From: Symsagittifera roscoffensis | Lineage: Eukaryota; Xenacoelomorpha; Acoela; Convolutidae | Length of the DNA: 64,000 nt | Assembly (NCBI RefSeq): GCF_963678635.1 | Contig: NC_087069.1 | Coordinates: 43,848,688-43,912,687, forward strand | Direction of reading: 5' to 3' | In this document: piece after piece, positions 46,488 through 57,879 of the stretch | Position numbering within the stretch: the stretch's first letter is position 1 | Layout: each line of letters starts with the position of its first letter | Notes under the pieces: model-generated | Databases searched by the model: none | What the model was told of the DNA's origin: nothing | What the model saw: only the letters and a program-made list of their open reading frames with translations | Program-made: the position numbers and the translations under genes

Positions 46488-48520
46488 ATTATGATTGGTT
46501 TCAACTTTTGGGATAGAGATTCGTTCCTTATAAAAGTCTTACTCATGTTGATAGAATGAACTGAAATGTAGGAGTTTTTCAATTAGATTGAAATATATAT
46601 ATTTTTTCAGCTGTAGACTTTGCTGACATTCTCTAAAAGTATCTGAAATCACTCAAACTTTTTCCAACACCTGGCTGACTTTAGTTTTTTGTTAAGGGTT
46701 TTGTGGAAAAATTTTTTTGTTGACCTTAAACTAATTTGAAAGGTTTTTTAAAAAGGATTAACTTCCTTGAAAACTATTCCTATTAATCACAATTCTGACT
46801 GAGTATCATTATTTAGATTTTAAAAAAATAGTAAATTATATAAAATCCACAAAATTTTTTATCAACCTCATCACCTTAGAGTTTTTTCTGGAATTCTGAT
46901 TGGTCAAATTTTTGTTGGATGTTTCCAAAATTTAGAAGAACCAGAAAAATCTAGAAGTTAATATGTAAGGTCTTATAAATTTCGAGGATTTAGTCTGTAG
47001 ATTCTAAAAACTAGAATATTCTAGAAGTTAGGAACTATACCGTAATTTTCTCTGGTAAAAAAATTCTACTGTTCAATAAGTTTCACTGTTCTACAAAAGT
47101 GAAGTGTAATGACGTCATTTTCTCTGGTGGGGTTTTTTTTAAAGCTAAATTTTTCAAAAGCACCTTTTTAGCTTATTCGAGAATCATGTCAGACCCTCGG
47201 ATTGGCTTTTTTCAATGATAATTGAACATTTGTTACAAAAATCTTGTCAAAGTTAATTTTAATCCAGCTTGAACGGTTTTTATCATATAAACCTATGTAA
47301 TTTTTTACAAGTGCAAAACACCTTCTCAAATTTTTTTGCAAGATGTAGATTTTGAATTGATTCTCTCGAAAAGAATGCAAACTATCATTAAATTTTTAAA
47401 GGATGTATATTTTATTCTGAATTTTCTAATACAAATGATTTAAACATTTCAAAATATTTTGCAAAAACTAAAGTTTGTGTAAAAAAAATAAAAACCGTGT
47501 AAGTGTCCAAAAAAATCCAAGATTTTTTTGGTAAAATGCATGTGTTTTCATGGTTTTTTCAAAGGTTTTTGCAAAAATCCAACTTTATTTCTTGAATGAT
47601 TAATTTAAAAACGCAAAATTATTTTGTGAAAAACATGTTGACTTTTTGCTTAGAAAGTTTCTACTTTGATGACTTTCATCGCTATTCTCTATGTTAACAC
47701 ATTGGTTTTCTATAGTTTTTGATCAACAGACATGCACAATTAGTTTTCCAAAAGATTCAATTTTGAGAAAAAAAATTCATAAAGACTAAAAATTAACTGT
47801 GCAAAAAAAGTTGTAATCGCAAGATGCGCAAAGTGTTTTAACTTTTTCTACAAAATTCGAAAACTGTTTGGTTTTTTGCGCAAATGCATTTTTTTGACAA
47901 GATGCGCAAAGTGTTTCAAGTTTTTTTACAAAATGCGAAAAGTGTTTCATTTTTTTGACAAGATGCGTAAGTTTTTCACTTTTTCCGACAAAATGCAAAA
48001 CTGTTCCAAAATTTTTTGACAAGGTGCCAAAAGTATATTACTTTTTTCGACAAAATGTGAAAAGTGGCTCACATTTTTTGACAACATGTGAAAAGTGTTT
48101 CACTTTTTTCCACAAAATGCTATAAGTGTTTCAATTTTTTCTACAAAATGGAATCGGTGTTTCATTTTTTTCTACAAAGTGCAAAAAGTGATTGAATTTT
48201 TTTGCTAAGATGCAAAAAAACCACCAGGTGGTACTTTTTACTTGTGTACAAATTTTCTGGTGTTTTTTTCTAACATGTGTGCGATAATCAATCAAATTTT
48301 TTCAAATCATGTGTGAAAATTTAGGGCGCTAACTTGGGTTGTATTCTAATTGTTTTTCAAGTTTTTACCCTGAATTTCTCATCTATTCTCATAATTAAAA
48401 CGAAATTGACAAAATTAATTAATTTCAAATAAGGAAAAAAAATCAAACATCAATTATTTACAAAAATGTTTAATCAAAGAGCTGTCGAGCAGAAGAATTG
48501 TTCTGGAGGTTCTCTATAGA
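46488..48520. repeat. Tandem duplication unit 1 (2033 bp)
   Basis: The unit begins ATTATGATTGGTTTCAAC and is repeated at 48,521 with only about four base differences that I noticed. It contains AT-rich spacer and, near its right end, a minisatellite. It lies between fragment 2 and fragment 3 of the large element, where copy A has only about 0.9 kb of spacer. Confidence 0.95.
47806..48220. repeat. Minisatellite, about 35-40 bp unit, about 11 copies
   Basis: Units read roughly TTTTTTCTACAAAATGCGAA then AAGTGTTTCA, alternating TTTTTTGACAAGATGC variants. The minus strand stays open through about seven units (47,786-48,022), giving a repetitive peptide with (S/L)HFVKK-type words and CASC; this is a by-product of the repeat rather than a likely gene. 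Confidence 0.85.
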
Positions 48521-50553
48521 ATTATGATTGGTTTCAACTTTTGGGATAGAGATTCGTTCCTTATAAAAGTCTTACTCATGTTGATAGAATGAACTGAAAT
48601 GTAGGAGTTTTTCAATTAGATTGAAATATATATATTTTTTCAGCTGTAGACTTTGCTGACATTCTCTAAAAGTATCTGAAATCACTCAAACTTTTTCCAA
48701 CACCTGGCTGACTTTAGTTTTTTGTTAAGGGTTTTGTGGAAAAATTTTTTTGTTGACCTTAAACTAATTTGAAAGGTTTTTTAAAAAGGATTAACTTCCT
48801 TGAAAACTATTCCTATTAATCACAATTCTGACTGAGTATCATTATTTAGATTTTAAAAAAATAGTAAATTATATAAAATCCACAAAATTTTTTATCAACC
48901 TCATCACCTTAGAGTTTTTTCTGGAATTCTGATTGGTCAAATTTTTGTTGGATGTTTCCAAAATTTAGAAGAACCAGAAAAATCTAGAAGTTAATATGTA
49001 AGGTCTTATAAATTTCGAGGATTTAGTCTGTAGATTCTAAAAACTAGAATATTCTAGAAGTTAAGAACTATACCGTAATTTTCTCTGGTAAAAAAATTCT
49101 ACTGTTCAATAAGTTTCACTGTTCTACAAAAGTGAAGTGTAATGACGTCATTTTCTCTGGTGGGGTTTTTTTTAAAGCTAAATTTTTCAAAAGCACCTTT
49201 TTAGCTTATTCGAGAATCATGTCAGACCCTCGGATTGGCTTTTTTCAATGATAATTGAACATTTGTTACAAAAATCTTGTCAAAGTTAATTTTAATCCAG
49301 CTTGAACGGTTTTTATCATATAAACCTATGTAATTTTTTACAAGTGCAAAACACCTTCTCAAATTTTTTTGCAAGATGTAGATTTTGAATTGATTCTCTC
49401 GAAAAGAATGCAAACTATCATTAAATTTTTAAAGGATGTATATTTTATTCTGAATTTTCTAATACAAATGATTTAAACATTTCAAAATATTTTGCAAAAA
49501 CTAAAGTTTGTGTAAAAAAAATAAAAACCGTGTAAGTGTCCAAAAAAATCCAAGATTTTTTTGGTAAAATGCATGTGTTTTCATGGTTTTTTCAAAGGTT
49601 TTTGCAAAAATCCAACTTTATTTCTTGAATGATTAATTTAAAAACGCAAAATTATTTTGTGAAAAACATGTTGACTTTTTGCTTAGAAAGTTTCTACTTT
49701 GATGACTTTCATCGCTATTCTCTATGTTAACACATTGGTTTTCTATAGTTTTTGATCAACAGACATGCACAATTAGTTTTCGAAAAGATTCAATTTTGAG
49801 AAAAAAAATTCATAAAGACTAAAAATTAACTGTGCAAAAAAAGTTGTAATCGCAAGATGCGCAAAGTGTTTTACCTTTTTCTACAAAATTCGAAAACTGT
49901 TTGGTTTTTTGCGCAAATGCATTTTTTTGACAAGATGCGCAAAGTGTTTCAAGTTTTTTTACAAAATGCGAAAAGTGTTTCATTTTTTTGACAAGATGCG
50001 TAAGTTTTTCACTTTTTCCGACAAAATGCAAAACTGTTCCAAAATTTTTTGACAAGGTGCCAAAAGTATATTACTTTTTTCGACAAAATGTGAAAAGTGG
50101 CTCAAATTTTTTGACAACATGTGAAAAGTGTTTCACTTTTTTCCACAAAATGCTATAAGTGTTTCAATTTTTTCTACAAAATGGAATCGGTGTTTCATTT
50201 TTTTCTACAAAGTGCAAAAAGTGATTGAATTTTTTTGCTAAGATGCAAAAAAACCACCAGGTGGTACTTTTTACTTGTGTACAAATTTTCTGGTGTTTTT
50301 TTCTAACATGTGTGCGATAATCAATCAAATTTTTTCAAATCATGTGTGAAAATTTAGGGCGCTAACTTGGGTTGTATTCTAATTGTTTTTCAAGTTTTTA
50401 CCCTGAATTTCTCATCTATTCTCATAATTAAAACGAAATTGACAAAATTAATTAATTTCAAATAAGGAAAAAAAATCAAACATCAATTATTTACAAAAAT
50501 GTTTAATCAAAGAGCTGTCGAGCAGAAGAATTGTTCTGGAGGTTCTCTATAGA
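48521..50553. repeat. Tandem duplication unit 2 (2033 bp)
   Basis: This is the second copy of the 46,488 unit; it ends at CTCTATAGAAT, where sequence continues into fragment 3. Such near identity next to strongly diverged neighbours means either a very recent duplication or the same locus assembled twice. Confidence 0.95.
49839..50253. repeat. Minisatellite, second copy
   Basis: This is the same array as at 47,806, duplicated with the 2033-bp unit, with one or two base differences and the same number of units. Confidence 0.85.
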
Positions 50554-50559
50554 ATGTAG

Positions 50560-50960
50560 AGCTGGACGATGTTCCATTGGTGGTGGTTGTTGTGGAGGAG
50601 TGTTTTGAGGCGTCATTTTTCCTGTGAAGCCCTCATCTTCATCAATAGTGATGGGATGTTTGGCTGATCCCAAGGAAAGAGGAAATCATCGACTAGTTGA
50701 GCCACATATCTAGAGTCAGGAATCTCGGCGTAGTTCATTCACACATGCTCAGACACTTCCTCGATGATTTGCCCTGTTGCAAGTTGGTTTTCTGAGATGG
50801 GTACTCGCATCTTATGAGGCTCGTCAAAGCCCCTTCGCATCACTTCTACCATGTCACATGATTGGATTGGTATGTCCATTCGGACACCTCCAGACACTGT
50901 TTCTTGCACTTTGGATTTGCACTAGATCAGGCGAAAATTCTACAGAGTACATAAGCTTGC
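50560..50960 (-). pseudogene. Element gene fragment 3, copy in the large element
   Basis: Plus-strand text GAGCCACATATCTAGAGTC and CAAGGAAAGAGGAAATCATC parallels the 22.3 and 24.6 kb copies, and the minus strand has scattered corresponding words. It is the most decayed of the four copies. A CCAAT cluster lies to its right, as in the others. Confidence 0.4.
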
Positions 50961-51135
50961 TGTTTTGCACTGAGAAGATCATTTTGATCAATAAGTTGAC
51001 TAAAATACTGAGTAAAAAGAAGAATAAGACTGAGGTAGTGCTGAGAGAGGAGGTACTTGTCGGTAGTTAAGTTTAAAAAAATGATTTTTTTTCTAGTTAA
51101 GAGTGAGGGATACCTTCAACTCGAATGTGCGGGTT

Positions 51136-51340
51136 TAACCAATCAGAATTGATTTTCTTTCTTTGAGTTGTAGTCGTGTCCAATCAGATTTCAGGATCAT
51201 TTTATGGAATTCTTTTATAAAAGTCGTGTCCAACCGGAAACAAAATTCCATTGTAGGTACTTTTTACAGCTTGTCGTTTCCAATCACAAAAATGTTCATT
51301 TTTGTTCTAGTTGTCGTATCCAATCAGACAAAATTTTACT
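51136..51340. promoter_or_regulatory. CCAAT-box cluster in the large element
   Basis: AACCAATCAGAATTG, GTCCAATCAGATTTC, TTCCAATCACAAAA and ATCCAATCAGACAAA lie about 40-50 bases apart, with intervening sequence largely unlike the other copies. Persistence of the boxes in four copies of different ages supports a real promoter function (NF-Y type) in the ancestral element. Confidence 0.55.
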
Positions 51341-51399
51341 TTTTAAGGTTATGAATCATCAAAATAGGTCAAAAGTTACACAAAAGCAATGGCAATGAC

Positions 51400-52320
51400 A
51401 AGTGACCAAAGTTTGTTGTAAACCTTTGTTGTAAAATTTGGAAAAGTTGCTGATATAAGTAAACAGAATGGTATACAACTAGCATTTCCTCAATTTTTTT
51501 CATCAAGTTGATTGAAATTTTTGTATGTAACCAACGAAAAGTAAATAGTTGATTTTGTAGATTTTTGAGTAAAAAGTCAGGCTCTTTGATTTTGATGTAA
51601 ATTTCAGAGAATAGCGCAAAGTTGATGATTTTTTCAAAAGAAGTCTCTGGAAATCGGATTCCAAACCTGATAATGCGGGATTTTAAACTTTGAATACCTT
51701 TAGAGAAATGAAGAAAAAAAGAACTTTGCTGAGGAGTTTTTCCCTAGTCAGGTGCAATTGAGCGGTAAGTTGGAAGCTTTGATATTCAATATATGGATGC
51801 AAAGTAAACTTTTTGATTGAGTAATTTTCACTGAATAGGCCTTTACTTAGTCGGAGAACTCTAAATTGGACAAGATAAACGTCCAAAAATTTGTAAAAAA
51901 AGTAAAAATCAACTTCAATTTTATCAATTAGAAAATCAAGTGGAATTGTTTCCTTTTTCTTGTACATTTACTCGAGGAAATTCATTTGTTTTTCTGACAA
52001 GCATTTTCAAAACAACGATAGAAAAATTTCTAAAAAAAGTTGTTCTTTTTAAAAAATACTCAAATCTGATTGGTTGATATCAAAAATTTTGATAACTACA
52101 AGAAAATTGGATCTCTAATGAGATTGTTTGACCTTAAAACTGTTGACTTTTCTATGACCATTGAAACTCGATTTTGATTGAGTCATTTTTAAAGCAACAC
52201 CAAAAGCTTTTTTTTTCAATCTGGTTTCATTTACAAATTACATTAATCGACCAAAACAGAACAAAATTCATAAATTTTTGTTTCATCTCTTGGATATTTC
52301 AAACTAAGGGTAAATAGTTG
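51400..52320. other. No recognisable gene
   Basis: The left part (to about 51.96 kb) is a decayed relative of 25.4-25.9 kb. The minus-strand frame 51,683-51,967 shows no family features. The right part leads into the right terminal region of the element. Confidence 0.35.
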
Positions 52321-52324
52321 TAAG

Positions 52325-52720
52325 TCTTGATTTTGAAAGAGAACACGCACATAAAGATGCGTCAAGACATCGTAAAACTTGTGGTGTTTTGAAATGTTGA
52401 ACAGTAACTTTTGTACATATAGCAGCGAGGAACTTTCTAATCATAGAAGAGGAAGCATTCTTATGTCAGCATAATGTTTAATATTACTTTTTTCAGCCTA
52501 AAATTTAGGAGAAATTACTATGATTAATAATTTTTACTGAGTCTGAAAAGTCTAATCAATTGTGATAAATTGGAAAAAATCTAGCACAATTTATACAATT
52601 TGCACAATTTTTTCATCATACTTCTTGATCTGACGTTAATTTTTTTAATTAAAGGTTCTGATTGATGACAAAACCAGCAGCAGTCGTTTTCAAATTGTCA
52701 TGAAACTTTGAATGGAAATC
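52325..52720. repeat. Zinc-finger arm and linker of the palindrome family (right)
   Basis: GATGCGTCAAGACATCGTAA and CTTGTGGTGTTTTGAAATG encode a degenerate copy of the zinc finger (KDASRHRKTCGVLKC in one plus frame). To the right, AATTACTATGATTAATAAT, ACTGAGTCTGAAAAGTC and TTCTGATTGATGAC match the reverse linker of the 4-9 kb array. It is thus the inverted counterpart of the arm at 41.5 kb and links the array to this element. Confidence 0.65.
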
Positions 52721-53009
52721 GATGCGAAAATCTTTATTCTACAGTAAAACTCCATTGGTTGCAAGCTTGACGAGATTTTATTGCGATAAATTTGAAGTAA
52801 AAGTGCATAACATACGCTAATGAGTGGTTTAGTATTTGTTAAAATATTGTGAAAAAATGGATGTTTACAAAACATCGATTAATTGAAAAGTTTCGCATAG
52901 TTACCCTTTTGAAGTTTTTATTGTTTAGTGCTGGTAAAAGTGTTCATATACTTGTGCAAATTTATGCTGACAATGGGGTTTTACTTATCCAGACGGTTTA
53001 AGGAAAGGC

Positions 53010-55868
53010 ATTGATAACTAACTTAGAAAAGATTGAAAAATGTCTGTTTTTGCTAGCCTTTGAAAATTTCAAGACAATAATATATATCATTCTCAACCAA
53101 AAACTTACTTCAAAATTGAAACTCAGAGTTGAAACCCCAACATACATTTATCAGGGAAGATTTTTAGCAAAAGATTTATGATATTAGTTCTGCTTTGAAT
53201 TATTGAACGTTTGTTGAATTAATGTTTTTTGCAATCTAAAATTCAATTTTCAAATTTTTGTTCAAATCGGATTAAATTGGAAGATAGTAGATGAAGCAGA
53301 AACTGAGAAATTACTAAATTGAAAAAGAAACTAAATTTAATTCATCAGGTTTTTCGAGATAAATTTACTGATATTTAGCCTATAAATTATATCTTGAAAA
53401 ATTCCAACATGAATATGATCCAAGATTTAATTTTTTGTGTATTTATTGGAAACGTTGTTATGATTTGATATACTAGGTCATTTTATATTAATAATTAGAT
53501 GTTTTGAGGATAAAATTTGTGAATTAAACCCAACTCTGATAACTTTGGAAGATGATACATGTGGCATAAATCAAAATCTTTCTTTCAAGTTCTACATTTC
53601 ACTATTTTGGATAGAAAACAAAAAAAACTGAAGCGGAAAGGATTTTAAGAGACAATAATATAAAGCTTGCTGACATCTTCTCAGCAAATTGATACTTTAG
53701 CAGAATCAGGATTAGGTTCTCCTAAGTATATGAAAATTGACATTAAAGTGGCAATTATACACAAAGTGATTTTTTTCTTCTGGTTAGCTTCAATTTATTT
53801 TCAGTTAGAGAATTATGTAGAACTATTTCGCAGAAAAATTCAACTGTTACAGATTGCGTTGGTTTCTTCTTCTACTTCGATATTCTTAAAAAGCTTTCTA
53901 TTAGAATTTCTTAGATATTGCAGATGTTAGGAGCTACTTCCCTTGCGTTTTTCTACTTCTGAAGGTTTTCAGATTATAAACAATCGAGCTGCTCTTAAAC
54001 TGTTCTATAAACTCATCGTAAAAAAACGTTTCACATTCTCAATTTTTACAAGTGCTTTTGATTGCTTTAACTAGCACCGATGCTTTCTCACTTAGACATT
54101 TTTGAGAACACTTCTGACAATAGTCAACAATAAAAATCGACTTTTTAATTGTTTTGCACGAAAAGTGATAGTTAAGGATCCCAAAACTTCATTTTTGCTT
54201 AAATAGTTTACTGCAGTAACTGAACAAGGGAACGTAGAGCACAACTTGTCGAAACTACATAGTAAAAATTTAAGTTACCAGTTCTAATTTTATCTCTGCC
54301 AGCAAGTTTTTTGTTCAATTGATACTATATTCCTCTTAAAATCCCCAGTTCTGAATAATGTTTCTTGCAAAGTGATTTCAATAGCGAAAACATGTTTTCA
54401 GCAGAAAGCAAGAATAACCTTAAAATTTAAAACCTTTCTATGGAAAAACCATGAAAATTTTGATGTAGAAGCATCGGAGAGATAATCACCAGTTGTGAAG
54501 AAGATTTTGTTATAATCATCCATTATCTAATATACTTTTAAAAAAATTACCTAATTTATGCCAATTTTAGCAGCAAATTGTTCATTTGTCATCATTGATG
54601 TGAATTTGATTGTTATCAACGTGAAAAGATTCTCAGAAGTTATAAATTTTGCACAAGTTCGTGTTAATATTGAGAAAAAACTGAGGAAGATTTGAATCAT
54701 GGAATTTGATATAGAAATTTCAATGAATATTGCTCTTTTTGTTCATTTGAACTGAAACTGTCAGGTAAATTCTCCCTCAAAAAGAAAAAAAAGGTAATTA
54801 CACAAATGAAAGGTTAAAAATGGGCAGAATTGATTAAGTTTACTTTAATTTCTCTGAACTTACGATTTAATTAAATTTTTGGACAGAATTGATTAACTTT
54901 TACTTTACTTTTTCAAACATTGCGTTTACTTTCACTATTTTCCCAAGAAATCGCAAATTTCAATATTATTTCAGCTAATATGGGCTTTCTTTTTAGTGCT
55001 CAGAGCATTATATAACCCGTTTTTCAGCTCATCTTAAGGTCAATTTTATCGTATTTCAATATTTTGAGAGAAAGTTGTGTAAAAATCCATAATTTTATTC
55101 AAAAGTTTGAATGATTGTTTCAACAAGATGCCAATTAAAATACATTTCAAGCCTAATTTCAAGCTCTGCACGTATTTTTTTTTCAATTAAATCAGAAGCA
55201 ACATAAAATTAGCCAAAATCTTGAGACTTCTGAACTTTTTTCCAAAAACTTCAGTTTTTTTTCGAAATTTCACTAGGTTTTAGCATATTTCAGTTAGATT
55301 GAGTAAGAAGTGGAAAGATTATTTTCAAAATCAATACAGAGCTCAACTTATCCCAAATCTTATCCTGTTTTAAACGTTTTTTGAAAAATTTCTATTTTTT
55401 AAATAAAAAATCCATGCTTTTGCACATCTTACTATTGGCTAACCATGAACCAAAAAATTAATATATCATTACACAATCTACACGTAAAACTCACCAATTA
55501 AATAACTCGCGCCGAGAATAATGCAAGAAAACTTGACACTTCCAAACAAAATTAAAAAAAAATACCGTTTTTCATACAATTCTCTTACTATCACACTGAA
55601 ACCTTACCATTCCAAATTTTGATACATTGGGAAAGCTATTCTTCATCTGAATACAATGAATTTCTATTACTTATCCTTATATGTAGGAAAATCTATACAC
55701 TATCCTAATACATGGGAATCTCGGGAACCAAAAAAAAACTTTTCCATCTGAAACGTACCATTTGGACTTTGGTATCTAAATACATTGGGAAACCTATTCC
55801 CTATCTTAAAACATTATGAAACCAATGACCTACCTTAAAACAGTAGAAAAGGGTTTCCCTATCTTAAT
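53010..55868. mobile_element. Right terminal inverted repeat of the 39.9-55.87 kb element
   Basis: This is the reverse complement of 39,893-41,490, interrupted at about 54.0-55.1 kb by sequence whose outer part matches 43.4-44.0 kb inverted. The outer end (about 55,680-55,868) has inverted minisatellite units (GGGAAACCTATTCCCTATCTTA). It is cut at 55,870, where a BEL/Pao LTR begins, so the outermost bases are not seen here. Confidence 0.75.
54200..54850 (-). pseudogene. Small multi-exon element gene, right inverted copy
   Basis: This is the reverse complement of 43.38-44.02 kb at perhaps 88 per cent. On the minus strand it keeps NEQFAAKIGIN, DYNKIFFTTGDYLSDASTSK and LLAEIKLEL in the same order with GT donors. 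Function unknown; decayed. The gene sits in mirror image in the two ends of the element. Confidence 0.4.
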
Positions 55869-55870
55869 AC

Positions 55871-56228
55871 TGCGCGCGCGCTCAACCTTAGTAAGTTAAA
55901 ATTGCAGTCGAAAAATCAAAAATAAAGTCGCATTATTGGCAATACAAAATTATCGGCAAAACAAAAGTTTCATCCAAATATAACATCATATAACACCAAA
56001 ATTCTGCCCCAAAAATGGTAAAAATTCGCGCAAGTTTTCCACAAGAACCGGTAATAATGACCTTGAGACAAATTGCTCTTTTGACGGTCAGTCTTAATCA
56101 ATGCTGAACTGAATAAGAACCAAAAAACAGTAAAAAATACGGTCAAATGGGGCCATAGCGGCGAGAGAGACTTGGCTATCTTTTGGTTTATATGCATTTT
56201 TATTCTCGATTATATTTGCGTTGCAACA
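55871..56228 (-). repeat. BEL/Pao LTR, 3' copy (left)
   Basis: This 358-base repeat is bounded by TG and CA: on the plus strand it starts TGCGCGCGCG and ends TTGCAACA. A polypurine tract in the minus orientation (AGGGGGAGGA, plus strand 56,229 onward) adjoins its inner end. A TATAAA-like word (near 56,190, minus) may mark the element promoter. Confidence 0.85.
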
Positions 56229-56472
56229 TCCTCCCCCTGAAGAAGGAAGAACCGGAGCGACCTTAACGCTCGGCCGCGTGACTTCACGGGTTGTGGTCTT
56301 AACAAGGATGGATCGGGCGCAACCGTCCTGTCCGTGGATTAGCTTGACGATATGGGGCTCGATTACCCATACGAGATCGCCTGTCCTAAGAGTGAAGATC
56401 GAATCAGTGTACCACTTGACACGTTTATTCAGTAAGGGAACATACTCGCGAAGCTAACGAGACCAAATAGCG

Positions 56473-57300
56473 TTAGCATACGACTGCGCTAGCACGTACC
56501 TTTTTTGTGGTCGAAGTACTCCCCAGGTAAAAGCAAATCAAAGCTTGTGGCTTCTTGTCCAACCAAAAAGTGGTCCATGCACGTGAATCAGTACTAACAG
56601 GAGTGATTGGCCTCGAACTGAAAGCCTGCTCAACTAAGCAGTGTGTTGTTCCTAACACCTCTTCGGTGACTCGCCTACTGCCTAGTATATCGTAAAGCAC
56701 GCGCTTCACGCTCCGGACGAGGCGCTCCGAGGTTCTTGATGCAGGCAAGTAATTCCTTTTCCGCACCAACGAAGTTCGTGCCGTTATCCGACCAGACTGT
56801 GCTTGGTAAACCACGACGCGCAAGGAACCGTTCAAGGCCCACACAAGAACTAGTGTCCAGAGATGGTACTATCTCAAGATGTACACTGCTGGTAGTAAGG
56901 TAGGTGAAAAAAATCCCCATCTTTTTTCATTGGTTTCGCGAACTGGAACGTAAAGCGGTCCAAAGTAATCCACACCCGTATGATTATAGGGCGGTTGCTT
57001 ATATCCCAGACGTTAGACAGGTAAATGGGACATAATTGGCTGGATAGTAATTACATTGAGTTTAGGGCATGTTACATATTGATTTTTGATAGACCGAAGG
57101 TGTCGACCCAAATCAAGTATTGCATGTTTCATGTTTAAAACCAAGCGCATAAAGTCTAAAACTTGATGAAAATTTTTTGGTGGAGGCTGCGGGCCAACGA
57201 GCGATCTAGGGTATGTCGGGCGACGAGTAGTATTGGGTGCTTTGTATCAAACTCGGGTTTCACTTAGCGAACGATCCGTCCGGTGGAACGAATGATACCG
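56473..57300 (-). pseudogene. BEL/Pao integrase region (fossil)
   Basis: The minus strand encodes FFTYLTTSSVHLEIVPSLDT, then SDNGTNFVGAEKELL, which holds the Asp-Asn region of the catalytic core in Pao-type integrases. Integrase inserts the DNA copy in the host chromosome. It is part of the broken element and is not expected to work. Confidence 0.8.
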
Positions 57301-57879
57301 ATAAATGGAGAGTATGTGGCATTTTTACTAGTATTTTTAATAGGTTTGCCAGTGGTTGAGTGTTTTCAACTCAACAGGGAAGGATTCCATCTGAGCAAGA
57401 TGAATTAGTTTGTTTTCTGCAATATCAAGTACAGCGAAAATGCTTATGTGAAGGCAGCATCCTCAACATAAAGGCGACAAATCTCTTATTTCTCGTAAAG
57501 GAACTAAACCTTTCCCAATTGAAACCGTTTTCGGAATGTCTGATGGATTTGAAATCGGTGACGAAGGAAGATGATGTCTCCAAGCAAATATCGACTACAT
57601 AAGAAGAACCCTTCAAACGAAATTTATTGTTCAGACGTTCGTCGGGTATAATCGGCCAATCCGTAGTTCTGAGAATGCTTGGACCAATAACTCAGCTGCT
57701 ATTCTTGAGGGCTTCCTTAGGAATCTTCCGCGTACCGGTATCAGGTGGAATATTGCCGCTCAGAGCATGGTGCCACTCAACAATAGTGGTCGATTCGAGG
57801 ATTTCGCCGACACGGTTAGCGACAAATGCAGGTAATTTGTCACAGGAGTTTAGCCACTGCAAAAGTGTAGTACTATCTG

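Noticed and set aside
47014-47026. Perfect heat-shock element (GAATATTCTAGAA), repeated at about 49,047
   Set aside because: About one such match is expected by chance in 64 kb of this base composition, and no gene start lies next to it.
47786-48022. Cysteine- and lysine-rich 78-codon minus frame
   Set aside because: It is a translation of the 35-40 bp minisatellite, with no start context or splice support.
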